A stretch of 16,616 nt of DNA from contig CAYGRM010000126.1 of the NCBI GenBank assembly GCA_964352225.1, positions 1 through 16,616 of the forward strand, written 5' to 3'. Position 1 is the first letter of the stretch; each line of letters opens with the position of its first letter. Made by a program: the position numbers and the translations under genes. This DNA comes from CAJQQY01 sp964352225 (lineage in GTDB: Bacteria; Bacteroidota; Bacteroidia; Chitinophagales; Saprospiraceae). This document shows positions 7,754-16,615 of the stretch, in pieces. The notes under the pieces are model-generated. The model was not told the DNA's origin. It was given only the letters and a program-made list of their open reading frames with translations, and made no database searches.

Positions 7754-8107
7754 TTAAGATGGTTTATTACTCTTCAGATAATCATCAGCAAGTTGGTCAA
7801 TCTCTTTCTGAGTTTTCCTTCTTCCTGTTTCTATCCAGGTAATTAATTCACTCTTTTTAAAATAAAGTTTTCCACCTTTTTTAAAAAGAGGTAATTCTCC
7901 ATTAGAGGTCTTAGCATAACCTGTTGGCTTTGCAATACCTAAAAATTTACACATCTCATTAAAATTGAGAATGTCTTCTTTTGGCTGGGTTGGTTCAGCA
8001 GGAGAAATTTTACTCTCCTTGATTACTTCCTTTGCAAATGCAATCAAATCACTTTTGGTGACTTCCAACCTGGCATTTTCAGGAAGTTTTGATAAATCTA
8101 AATTCAT
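7754..8107 (-). CDS. Helix-turn-helix protein, excisionase-like (MerR/HTH_17 type)
   Basis: A 117-aa DNA-binding protein. Residues about 45-95 match the winged helix-turn-helix plan of excisionase-like Bacteroidota proteins: ILNFNEMCKFLGIAKPTGY (recognition helix), GELPLFKKGGKLYF (wing), then KSELITWIETGRRKT. The N-terminal 40 residues are a helical, charged extension. Such proteins usually direct the partner integrase to excise or regulate element genes. Its place in the same element as the tyrosine recombinase fits, although it is on the opposite strand. The AAGGTGG repeats about 70-150 nt upstream of its ATG could be its own operator or integrase/excisionase arm sites. Whether it is a true Xis or only a transcription factor cannot be told from sequence. 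Confidence 0.85.
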   Translation of the reverse strand: MNLDLSKLPENARLEVTKSDLIAFAKEVIKESKISPAEPTQPKEDILNFNEMCKFLGIAKPTGYAKTSNGELPLFKKGGKLYFKKSELITWIETGRRKTQKEIDQLADDYLKSNKPS

Positions 8108-8178
8108 AAATAACTGTTTTTAAAAATTAATAAATTAAATATGAACCCAATGTGATTACTATTATCTATTGATATTTA

Positions 8179-8254
8179 TTAGCAAGGTGGGAAAGGTGGA
8201 AATAGTAATTTAGCAAGGTGGGAAAGGTGGAAAAAAACTTTAGCAAGGTGGAAA
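8179..8254. repeat. Three direct repeats containing five AAGGTGG boxes
   Basis: TTAGCAAGGTGG followed by GAAAGGTGGAAA occurs at 8179-8202 and 8210-8233 (24 bp identical). A third copy at 8240-8254 lacks an internal 9 bp. Unit starts are 31 and 30 bp apart. The core AAGGTGG appears at 8184, 8193, 8215, 8224 and 8245 (spacing 9, 22, 9, 21), roughly helically phased. The pattern resembles iterons, integrase arm sites or an operator. It sits in the divergent spacer between the leftward helix-turn-helix gene and the rightward FGE gene. Confidence 0.85.
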
Positions 8255-8477
8255 TCATTATAAGAGACATGTAGTAATCTACTAAATTATCGTAAAGCGA
8301 AACTAGATGATATTTAAAACTATTTCCTTTCTAAGGAATATTTCTCTCATTCAAAACACATTTATTAATAAATCAATTTTTAGTCTTTTCTGGATAATTA
8401 TCTAACCTTAAACTGATGATAATTCACTTACTTTGTTTATCATATTAATACATCACTCAAAACAACAAAATAAGAAT
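8255..8477. other. AT-rich spacer upstream of the FGE gene
   Basis: No gene seen. It holds two short palindromes, ATTTATTAATAAAT (8360-8373) and GATAATTATC (8393-8402), and no convincing TAnnTTTG promoter. The right boundary of the integrated element could lie here, but I find no copy of the tRNA-Pro att sequence. Confidence 0.4.
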
Positions 8478-9533
8478 ATGTCCAAATTTCTTTATTTTAA
8501 TTCAAAAAAATGGCCTTTTACTTTTGTTCTTTTTTTAATTTCATGGATGATTCTTATCAATGGTTGTACCAATGAATCTACAGTCCAAACTGTTCAAAAA
8601 AAAGATGGAATGGTACTTATCCCACATGGCATTTTACATATGGGCGGTGATAATGATCAAGCTGATGCGAATGAATTTCCGAAACATAATGTAAAGATCA
8701 ATTCCTTTTGGATGGACGAAACAGAAGTAACTAATACTCAATTTCAAAAATTTGTCCAAGCCACTCAATATAAAACCATAGCAGAACGACCAGTCAGTTG
8801 GGAAGAAATAAAATCTACCCTACCTTCCAACACACCAAAACCTGCGGATAGTTTACTCCAACCTGGGGCATTAGTTTTTCATGAATTGACAGAACAAGTT
8901 CCATTGAATAATCCTGCTCTTTGGTGGCGGTGGACGATTGGTGCCAACTGGAAACACCCAGAAGGAACTGATAGTAATTTGGAAAATAAAATGGATCATC
9001 CTGTAGTACATATTTCATGGGAGGATGCCATGGCTTATGCAAAATGGGCAGGTAAAAGATTACCAACTGAGGCAGAATGGGAATGGGCTGCAAGAGGTGG
9101 AAAAGAGAATACTATTTACCCTTGGGGAAATGAAAATGTGAATAAAGGAAAACCCAAAGCCAACTTTTGGCAAGGGGCTTTTCCCTATAAAAATATTTTA
9201 AGTGATGGATATTTAACTACCGCACCAGTTAAATCTTTTGAACCAAATGGTTATGGACTTTATGATATGTCAGGCAATGTTTGGGAATGGTGTTCGGATT
9301 GGTTGGATATGGAATTTTATAAAAAACCTTCTGCTAAAAAATCAAATACCAAAGGCCCAAGTGTTGGTTTTAATCCATACAATCCTTACCAACAAGAGAA
9401 GGTCATTAGAGGAGGATCATTCCTCTGCAATGATGGATATTGTTCTGGTTATCGAAATGCTCGACGGATGGGTTCGAGTCCTGATACGGGATTAAATCAT
9501 ACAGGTTTTCGATGTGTAAAAGATGTAGATTGA
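8478..9533 (+). CDS. Formylglycine-generating enzyme (sulfatase-modifying factor), lipoprotein
   Basis: Oxidises an active-site Cys of sulfatases to C-alpha-formylglycine. I start at ATG 8478 (351 aa), not the in-frame TTG at 8433, because it begins a clean signal peptide with lipobox INGC (lipid-anchored Cys30), so the enzyme is probably tethered to the cell envelope. Family landmarks in order: GMVLIPHGILHMGG, FWMDETEVTN, a WWRWTIGANWKHPEG motif, HPVVHISWEDAMAYAKWAGK, RLPTEAEWEWAARGG, YPWGNE, NGYGLYDMSGNVWEW, and RGGSFLCNDGYCSGYRNA. Cys317 and Cys322 in the last motif correspond to the copper-binding catalytic pair of human SUMF1 (Cys336/Cys341), which non-catalytic relatives lack. No sulfatase gene is in the window. 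The gene appears monocistronic, with 263 nt of unremarkable spacer before the next gene. Confidence 0.94.
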   Translation: MSKFLYFNSKKWPFTFVLFLISWMILINGCTNESTVQTVQKKDGMVLIPHGILHMGGDNDQADANEFPKHNVKINSFWMDETEVTNTQFQKFVQATQYKTIAERPVSWEEIKSTLPSNTPKPADSLLQPGALVFHELTEQVPLNNPALWWRWTIGANWKHPEGTDSNLENKMDHPVVHISWEDAMAYAKWAGKRLPTEAEWEWAARGGKENTIYPWGNENVNKGKPKANFWQGAFPYKNILSDGYLTTAPVKSFEPNGYGLYDMSGNVWEWCSDWLDMEFYKKPSAKKSNTKGPSVGFNPYNPYQQEKVIRGGSFLCNDGYCSGYRNARRMGSSPDTGLNHTGFRCVKDVD

Positions 9534-9796
9534 TTAAAAACTATAATTGAAATCTGTACCATCTGTGAGAGAAAAAACTTTCTTCCAACAATTAGAATTA
9601 TAAAATAAAACTAAAAAACCTTCCATGAAATGCCCTATTTTATGGATTTAGACATGATTTGAACTATTATAGACAATTCGTAAACCCCCAGATGTTCATT
9701 AGCTACTAACTTAGTAATCGTATTTAGAGTAAGAAATTATACTTTATTCCTCTGACTATGTTATCCTAACAAAACTATAAAAAAAGAACATCTAAA

Positions 9797-12700
9797 ATGA
9801 ATAAGCACTTCCACATTAGTCTTTTCTTTTTCCCGATGCTATTCTCTGTTTTTTTTGGAAAAAAAGATATTCAAAATTCGACTCATCCTGTTCCAAAAGA
9901 AATTTGCTTTGAACAAAAAACAACTGCTTTTGATGGGTCGGATATCTCAGGCAATGAATTACAAACTAGCATTTCTTTGCCTGCTCCTTTTGCCTGTCCA
10001 AGTAATTTTTTTCACACCTATACAGATGCATCAGGAAATGGGAATTTTGCTGTTTACGATTTGACTTGTGGAAATTTGAATGGAAATTTTAATGTAATAA
10101 ATACATTTGGAAATAATGTAAATGCAACGGGTTACAATCCCGTAGATAATTATATTTATACCATTCAAAAAAACAATTTTCACCTTTTACAAATTCAATC
10201 AGATGGTTCTTTTATTGATTTGGGAGCGCTTGCCTTGACAGTTAATCCAGTTATTGGAGGATTTGACCCAAGTGGATTACTTTATATAAAAGCAGGAAAT
10301 ACGAGTCCTATTGATATCATCAATGTGAATACGCTTGCAGTTACTTCTATTGATCCAGGAGTAAATTTTAATGGAAAAGATTGGGCTTATAATTATCAAA
10401 AAAATAAATTTTATGGCGTTCACAATGGAGGTGGAACTGGCATTCTATATAGTTATGATCCAACAACAAATATGGTTGACCAGTTTCCATTAACTGGTTT
10501 ACAAGCTGCTGATGGACCAACTTTTGGGGCTGCATTTTATTCTAGTGATGGATATAATTATGCGGTAAACAATAATACAGGAAATATTTATCGGTTAGAT
10601 GTGGATGCTAATGAAGCACACTTCGTAGTCCAAGGAGCAATTCCTGATTCTGGTTCAGATGGAGCATCTTGTCCTAATGCTTTACCACCAATTCCTGTAG
10701 TTTATGCTAATCCTGATTCGATATGTGTTGCAACAGGAACTTCTACTTCAACATTGATTCATGATAATGATGGAACACATTTGATTGCTAATCTTGATTT
10801 TTCCACCTATAATCTTTTATCTCCTCCGTCATTTGGGACAGCTTCCTACGTTTCTGGAAACTTAACTTACACTCCAAGTGGAACTGCTCAACCTGATGTC
10901 TTAACTTATGAAATTTGTGGAACTGATGCTTGCGGATTAACAATATGTGATTATACTAATGTTGTGATAATTCCAGTTCCAACCATCACTTTCGATAATT
11001 TTGGCCCCTATTGTGAAGGGGCAATTCCTGACGTTTTGCCATTAGTTTCAAACGAAGGGGTAACTGGAACTTGGTCACCTAATTCAATTTCTACAGCAAC
11101 AACAGGGACAACTAATTATACTTTTACTCCCTCCCCATCTGTTCAATGTGGAGAACCAGAAACGATTTCTGTAACGATCAATACGGCTATCGAGCCTACC
11201 TTTTCTATCAATAATATTTATTGTCAAGGGGAAAATACTGATCCACTTCCAAGTATTTCTGACAATGGGATTTCAGGGATTTGGACGCCTAGTGTAATTG
11301 ATAATTCAACTTCTGGTAATTATACCTTTACTCCTGATGCTTCTGAATGCGCCAATCCTTTTATTTTAAATGTAACGATCAATCCAGCTACCGATCCTAC
11401 TTTTTCTATCAATAATATTTATTGCCAAGGGGAAAATACTGATCCGCTTCCAAATATTTCTGACAATGGCATTTCGGGAAATTGGACGCCTAACGTAATC
11501 AACAATTCAACTTCGGGTAATTATACTTTTACTCCTGTCGCTTCTGAATGTGCCAATCCTTTTATTTTAAATGTAACTATAAATACGCCTGCCGACCCTA
11601 CATTTTCCATCAATAATATTTATTGTCAAGGAGAAAATACTGATCCACTTCCAAATATTTCTAACAATGGGATTTCTGGAAATTGGACACCTAGTGTTAT
11701 TGATAATTCGAATTCGGGAAATTATACTTTTACTCCTGATCCTGCCGAATGCGCTAATCCTTTTATTTTAAATGTAACCATCAATACACTTGATGATCCT
11801 ACTTTCTCCATCAATAACATATACTGTCAAGGAGAAAATACTGATCCGCTTCCAAATATTTCTGACAATGGTATTTCGGGAAGTTGGACGCCTAATGTCA
11901 TAAACAATTCAACTTCTGGTAATTATACTTTTACTCCTGATGCTTCTGAATGCGCCAATCCTTTTATTTTAAATGTAACTATAAATACGCCTGCCGACCC
12001 TACATTTTCCATCAATAATATTTATTGTCAAGGAGAAAATACTGATCCGCTTCCAAACATTTCTAACAATGGAATTGCGGGAAGTTGGACGCCCAACGTT
12101 ATCAATAATAATACTTCGGGTAATTATACTTTTATCCCAACCGCAGGTGTTTGTGCTAATATTTTTACTTTAAATGTTACCATCAATACAGCTGACGATC
12201 CTATCTTTTCCATCAATAATGTTTATTGCCAAGGAGAAAATACTGATCCGTTACCGAACATTTCGAACAACGGTATTTCAGGAAATTGGACGCCTAGTGT
12301 CATCGATAATTCAACTTCTGGGAATTATACTTTTATCCCAACCACAGGAGTTTGTGCTAATATTTTTACTTTAAATGTTACCATCAATTCTGCGGACGAT
12401 CCTATTTTTTCAATTAATAATATTTATTGTCAAGGGGAAAATACTGATCCGCTTCCAAACATTTCTAACAATGGAATTGCGGGAAGTTGGACGCCTAGTG
12501 TAATTAATAATTCAACCTCTGGTAATTATACTTTTATCCCAACTGCAGGAGTTTGTGCTAATATATTTACTTTAAATGTTACCATCAATACAGCTGATGA
12601 TCCTATCTTTTCTATCAATAATATTTACTGTCAAGGGGAAAATACTGATCCACTTCCTAGTATTTCTAATAATGGAATTTCAGGAAATTGGACGCCTAGT

Positions 12701-13043
12701 GTAATTGATAATTCAACTTCTGGGAATTATACTTTTATTCCTTATGCAACCGAATGTGCTAACATTTTCACTTTAAATGTTACGATTAATTCAGCGGATG
12801 ATCCTACTTTTTCTATCAATAATATTTATTGTCAAGGAGAAAATACGGATCCTCTTCCAAGCATTTCTAACAATGGTATTGCGGGAAGTTGGACACCTAG
12901 CGTAATCAATAATTCAACTTCTGGGAATTATACTTTTATTCCTGATGCAACCGAATGTGCTAATATTTTTACTCTAAATGTTACGATCAATTCAGCGGAT
13001 GATCCTACTTTTTCTATCAATAATATTTATTGTCAAGGAGAAA
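9797..13043 (+). CDS. Type IX-secreted giant repeat protein, N-terminal part (piece 1 of 3)
   Basis: Start of one large cell-surface or secreted protein interrupted only by assembly gaps. ATG 9797 opens a hydrophobic signal peptide (FHISLFFFPMLFSVFFG). Residues about 70-300 form a beta-propeller-like region (YNPVDNYIYTI, GFDPSGLLYI, YNYQKNKFYGV repeats). An Ig/cadherin-like module follows, about 303-395 (LTYEICGTDACGLTICDY). A divergent repeat (about 396-466) leads into 67-aa tandem repeats from 11201 to the gap, each with YCQGENTDPLP, NGISGNWTP, TSGNYTF and CAN motifs and two Cys. Such Ig-like repeats usually form extended stalks of adhesins. No promoter was recognised upstream. With minimal gap closure (2 nt and 0 nt) the frame runs to 15379 and gives at least 1794 aa. 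Confidence 0.93.
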
Positions 13044-13243
13044 NNNNNNNNNNNNNNNNNNNNNNNNNNNNNNNNNNNNNNNNNNNNNNNNNNNNNNNNN
13101 NNNNNNNNNNNNNNNNNNNNNNNNNNNNNNNNNNNNNNNNNNNACGGATCCTCTTCCAAGCATTTCTAACAATGGTATTGCGGGAAGTTGGACACCTAAC
13201 ACTATTAGTAATTTAACATCAGACACATATTTTTTCACACCTG
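10983..13243 (+). repeat. 201-bp (67-aa) tandem repeat array, interrupted by gap
   Basis: Near-identical units start at 11201, 11402, 11603, 11804, 12005, 12206, 12407, 12608, 12809 and 13010, exactly 201 bp apart. A degenerate unit precedes them (about 10983-11190), and a diverged last unit follows the gap (13144 to about 13290). Units 1-4 end ECANPFILN, 5-7 VCANIFTLN, 8-9 ECANIFTLN. The mid-unit motif alternates VIDN/VINN in most neighbours, which suggests growth by two-unit (402-bp) steps. Copy number is undetermined because the gap lies inside the array. Confidence 0.93.
13044..13143. other. Assembly gap 1 (100 N) inside the 201-bp repeat
   Basis: The left contig ends GTCAAGGAGAAA and the right starts ACGGATCCTCTTCC. 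In the unit starting at 12809 the same text is continuous with two extra bases (GGAGAAAATACGG). The true gap is therefore 2 nt plus a whole number of 201-bp units, and the N count is only a placeholder. The frame change across it is an artefact. Confidence 0.92.
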
Positions 13244-13969
13244 ACGCTGGACAATGTGCTAATCCTCTTTCAATAAATATTACAATTTCAAATGTTGCCA
13301 TTCCAACTAATCCTAGCAATAATATTTTTTGTTTTGGAGAAAACCCAAATGCCATTTCGGCCGATGATCCACCGAGTGGTTTCCAAGTAAATTGGTACGA
13401 TGCGACGAATACTTTTTTAAGTAATGATAATCCTTTTACGCCTGCAAGTGCGGGGACTTATTTCGCTTCTTATCAAGATATTTCAAGTGGATGTGAAAGT
13501 GCTTCTGTTGCTGTTGTTCTTTCTGAAAATCCTCAAATCATTATCGCTCAAGGTGGATTTAATTGTTCGACTGATTTAACTACTTACGATTTAGAATTTA
13601 CAATAAGTGGTGGTTCGGGAATTTATAACAATGTAATTGCAGGAATTTTTAATGTCGTTGACAATGGTAGCGGAAGCTATACTATTCAAGGAATCCCTTC
13701 TGGTTCAGCTACTAATATTTCTGTAACTGACGATGAAAACTGTACGGCTGATCTGCCGACTACTCCGCAAGATTGTGATTGTCCGATGATTGCTACTCCG
13801 ACTAATCCGATAGACAATATTTTTTGTTTTGGAGAAAATCCTAATGATATTTCTGTCGATGCTCCACCAACTGATTTTCAAGTAAATTGGTATGATGCGA
13901 CGAATACTTTTTTGAGTAATGATAATCCTTTTACGCCTGCAAGTGCGGGGACTTATTTCGCTTCTTATC
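13144..13969 (+). CDS. Giant repeat protein, middle part (piece 2 of 3)
   Basis: Continuation of the gene starting at 9797, with both ends at gaps and no start or stop of its own. It completes the last diverged 67-aa unit (TDPLPSISNNGIAGSW, ending CANPLSINITIS). It then has a second repeat type of about 78 aa: NNIFCFGENPN, FQVNWYDATNTFLSNDNPF, TPASAGTYFASYQDISSGCESASV. Between the two copies of this type is an approximately 85-aa SprB-like or Ig-like linker (TYDLEFTISGGSGIYNNVI, ending CDCPM). Protein-level continuity (GE + NTDPLP at the left, SY + QDISSG at the right) shows it belongs to the same chain. Independent starts suggested by raw frame calling in this region are not credible. Confidence 0.88.
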
Positions 13970-14103
13970 NNNNNNNNNNNNNNNNNNNNNNNNNNNNNNN
14001 NNNNNNNNNNNNNNNNNNNNNNNNNNNNNNNNNNNNNNNNNNNNNNNNNNNNNNNNNNNNNNNNNNNNNAAGATATTTCAAGTGGATGTGAAAGTGCTTC
14101 TGT
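13306..14103 (+). repeat. Two copies of a ~78-aa repeat, 495 bp apart, second interrupted by gap
   Basis: Copy 1 starts at about 13306 and copy 2 at about 13801. The stretch from the GTAAATTGG codons through GCGGGGACTTATTTCGCTTC is almost identical in DNA. Copy 2 is split by gap 2 and resumes at 14070 with AAGATATTTCAAGTGG, which is the text that follows in copy 1. Both encode CFGENPN, NWYDATNTFLSNDNPFTPA and GCESASV. Confidence 0.88.
13970..14069. other. Assembly gap 2 (100 N) inside the 78-aa repeat
   Basis: The left contig ends CGCTTCTTATC and the right starts AAGATATTTCAAG. In copy 1 (13459-13490) these two strings are directly adjacent. The minimal real gap is therefore 0 nt, which also restores the frame (C + AA = Gln codon). 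Extra repeat units of a whole-codon length remain possible. Confidence 0.9.
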
Positions 14104-15379
14104 GGAAGTTGTTTTAGAAATTTCTACACCAACAGCGAATGCTGGAAATGATCAAACCATATCTTGCCAAAATCCAACTGCAATTTTAAGTGGATCTGGA
14201 TCTGACATTAACAATTACTCCTGGGTTTCAAATAATGGTTTCAATTCTACTTCTCAAAATCCAGTAGTGAATGAGGCAGGAACTTACACCTTGACTATAA
14301 CCAATTCAGCAGGTTGTACTGCTACAGACGAAGTTGAAATCATTGAGGATAATCTTACTCCTTTGGCAAGTGCAAATGTCAATCAATCAATTGATTGCCA
14401 AAATAGTTGTGTCACATTAATCGGTTCAAGTAGTGCTATTAACAGTACATTTACATGGAGTGGACCTGATCCAGATATGGATATAAATGCAGAAAACCCA
14501 GAAGTTTGTGTTGCTGGAACTTACGAACTAATTGTTTCTATTAATGGAACTAGTTGTGTCTCTCCAATTGCAACAGTTGTTGTACAAGAAGATATGAATA
14601 ACCTAATTGTTGAAATTTTGACCACCCAAATTGGATGCTCTAATGAAAATGAAGGAAGTATTTCTATTCCCACGGTCGATGGTGGAATTTCACCCTACCT
14701 CTACTCTATCGACAATGGAAATACTTTTGGAACATCTTCGACTTTTGGAAACCTTGCTGCTGGAGAATACGATATAGCCGTTCAGGATGCTGGTGGATGC
14801 GAATATTTTGAAACAGTTTCTATTTCGAATCTCCCTGCTTTAGAAGTTGCACTTGAGCCAATCGTAGAAATTGAATTAGGAGACAATTACCAAATCAATA
14901 CTCAACTGAATATTTCTCCTCAACAAGTTGATACACTTTGGTGGAATACGATTGATAGTTTGAGTTGCTCTGATTGTTTGAATCCAATTGCTAATCCAAC
15001 TTTTTCTACAACTTATCAAATAACTGTAGTTGATGAAAATGGATGTACCGATGAGGCACAAATTCAAATTATTATCAATCGAGAATTAAGGATTTTTGCT
15101 CCAAATGCTTTTTCTCCAAATGGTGATGGTAGTAATGATATTTTTACAATTTATGCTGATCAAGGTATCAAAGAAATTGAGACACTTCAAATTTTTGATC
15201 GATGGGGAGAGTTAGTTTTTTCCAATAATAATTTCCCTCCAAATGATGCTCAATTTGGTTGGGATGGAGAACTTCAAGGAAAAGAATTGAATAATAATGT
15301 TTTTGTTTTTTATGCAAAAATAAAAATGGAGGATGGTCGAATGGAATTGATTGAAGGGGATTTAACGATTACTAAATAG
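14070..15379 (+). CDS. Giant repeat protein, C-terminal part with type B T9SS sorting domain (piece 3 of 3)
   Basis: C-terminal end of the gene starting at 9797. Domains in order: end of the second 78-aa repeat; two PKD-like modules (GNDQTISCQNPTAILSGSGS with AGTYTLTITNSAGC, then a diverged copy SIDCQNSCVTLIGSSSAI with CVAGTYELIVS); an SprB-like repeat (EILTTQIGCSNENEGSISI, GGISPYLYSIDNG, LAAGEYDIAVQDAGGC); a further Ig-like module (LSCSDCLNPIANPTFSTTYQ). It closes with a gliding-associated C-terminal (CHU_C, type B) sorting domain, about 15091-15376: FAPNAFSPNGDGSNDIF, ETLQIFDRWGELVF, GWDGELQGKELNNNVFVFYA. Such domains direct export through the type IX secretion system and surface attachment or release. 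The secretion machinery is not in the window. The stop is TAG, and the CGCAGAT inverted repeat begins 3 nt later. Confidence 0.93.
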
Positions 15380-15381
15380 TT

Positions 15382-15467
15382 TTTTTCTCCCGCAGATTTT
15401 CGCAGATCTCGCAGATTTTTTAATTTTTATCTGCATAAAGAATCTGCGAAAATCTGTCGGAGAAAAA
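15382..15467. repeat. 26-bp inverted repeat of the CGCAGAT family, possible terminator
   Basis: Arms at 15382-15407 and 15442-15467 are complementary except for 2 positions. The left part holds CGCAGAT at 15391, 15401 and 15410. The spacer has a nested GCAGAT...ATCTGC pair flanked by T runs. It starts 3 nt after the giant gene and could end its transcript. A related copy begins at 16592, so this looks like a dispersed intergenic repeat. Confidence 0.8.
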
Positions 15468-15521
15468 GAAACACATATGCAACCGAATTTTATTAAAAAA
15501 AATCAAACCCATCTAATTCTT

Positions 15522-16453
15522 ATGTTAAAAAAAAACTGCTTTTAGCTCTCATTTTTCTTTCTTTTATAAGTTGTAAAAAAAATGATACATCTGAAATAAA
15601 CAATTGCCAGAATATTTCTATTCCACCTATCAATGAAGTTATCACAGGATACAATATTCGATGGAGAGACATGCCCGATTTCTCATCTAGTCAAGTTGTC
15701 GCTCTAACTGATACCTTAAATCCAAAAATGTTACGCTACCCAGGTGGAACACTTACTCATAAATGGAATTGGGAAACTGGATTACCTAACAGTCCAAATA
15801 CTGATGATACACCGCACTTAATTGGTGACGTAAAAATTCTAGCTAACGCAACTGATTCTAAAATAACTTTTGTTTTGGATGTAGTGAATAGTTCAATTGA
15901 AAATCAAATTACGATGCTTCATTCCAGCAATTTACCCATTGAATATATTGAGTTGGGGAATGAGTTGTATAGCGATGAATATGAAATAGAATTTCCTGAC
16001 GGAGCAACTTATGCTTCATTAATAAATGAATGGGCTCCTACTCTAAAAGCTGAATTTCCAGATGCAAAAATTGGGATTGTATTGTTAGGAAGAACAGCAG
16101 GAAATGATAGAAAAAACAATTGGAATACTTCCATTATTGAAAATTTGACTGAAGAAATTGACGCACACATTTATCATATTTATGTAAATGAAACAGAAAC
16201 TGTTGAAGATCGAATAGGAAGATTTGATGAAGTATTTATTGAAAATTCTGGAAAGGAATTATGGATTACAGAGTATGGTGCTAAAAGTCAAGATTTAAAT
16301 CAAGCATTAGAAATTTCAAACTATGTAGATTCAATTGCTGATATTTCTTTGAATCATTGTTTGCTTTCGAGAAGTCAAAACTTTAGTAAAATAACTATTG
16401 ATGGAAATAATTTGACTGAAGAAGGAGAAGCTTTTGTTGAAAAATATAATTGA
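15522..16453 (+). CDS. Lipoprotein glycoside hydrolase-like protein (clan GH-A type), start frameshifted at poly-A
   Basis: The body reads in frame from at least 15671 (Met at 15671, MPDFSSSQ), but that Met is internal. In the same frame upstream lies a lipoprotein signal peptide and linker (KKKLLLALIFLSFISC, Cys codon 15572-15574). The only start, ATG 15522, is one base out of frame across nine A (15527-15535). With ten A it would read MLKKKLLLALIFLSFISC and give a 310-aa lipoprotein. The enzyme part fits a TIM-barrel glycosidase: LRYPGGTLTHKWNWETG near the start, acid/base Glu in IELGNE (codon 15962-15964), and candidate nucleophile Glu in LWITEYG (codon 16271-16273). This arrangement resembles clan GH-A families such as GH39, GH51 and GH79. 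Substrate unknown. About 310 aa is short for those families, so accessory domains are absent. A strong terminator follows. Confidence 0.8.
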
Positions 16454-16499
16454 TGTCGCTTTAATATTTAATAGTTTCTAATCAATTTACTTTTATAAA

Positions 16500-16536
16500 A
16501 AAATGTCTTGTTAGTCGATGACTAACAAGACATTTT
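16500..16536. terminator. Perfect 17-bp hairpin, bidirectional terminator
   Basis: Arms 16500-16516 (AAAATGTCTTGTTAGTC) and 16520-16536 are exactly complementary around a 3-nt loop (GAT). A run of A precedes the hairpin, and TTTTCATTT ends it. It lies 46 nt after the stop of the glycosidase-like gene and can end transcription from either side. Confidence 0.88.
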
Positions 16537-16591
16537 CATTTAACCTCGTATTGCAATTACTTCAAATTCATTACAACATTACAAAATTTAC

Positions 16592-16615
16592 TTCTCCCGC
16601 TGATGACGCAGATCT
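16592..16615. repeat. Second, partial copy of the CGCAGAT repeat at the right edge
   Basis: TTCTCCCGCTGATGACGCAGATCT resembles 15385-15409, with the central TTTC region changed. The copy continues past the window. No gene is visible from 16537 to the edge. Confidence 0.6.

Noticed and set aside
8179..8254. CRISPR array
   Set aside because: Only three units, 6-7 nt between the full repeats, a truncated third unit and no cas genes.
8433..8477. TTG start for the FGE gene
   Set aside because: It would add 15 residues ahead of a typical lipoprotein signal peptide that begins properly at ATG 8478.
13017..13355. Minus-strand open frame and new starts running through the N gap
   Set aside because: They depend on translating N bases and on the artificial 100-nt gap length; the plus-strand protein is continuous once the gap is closed.
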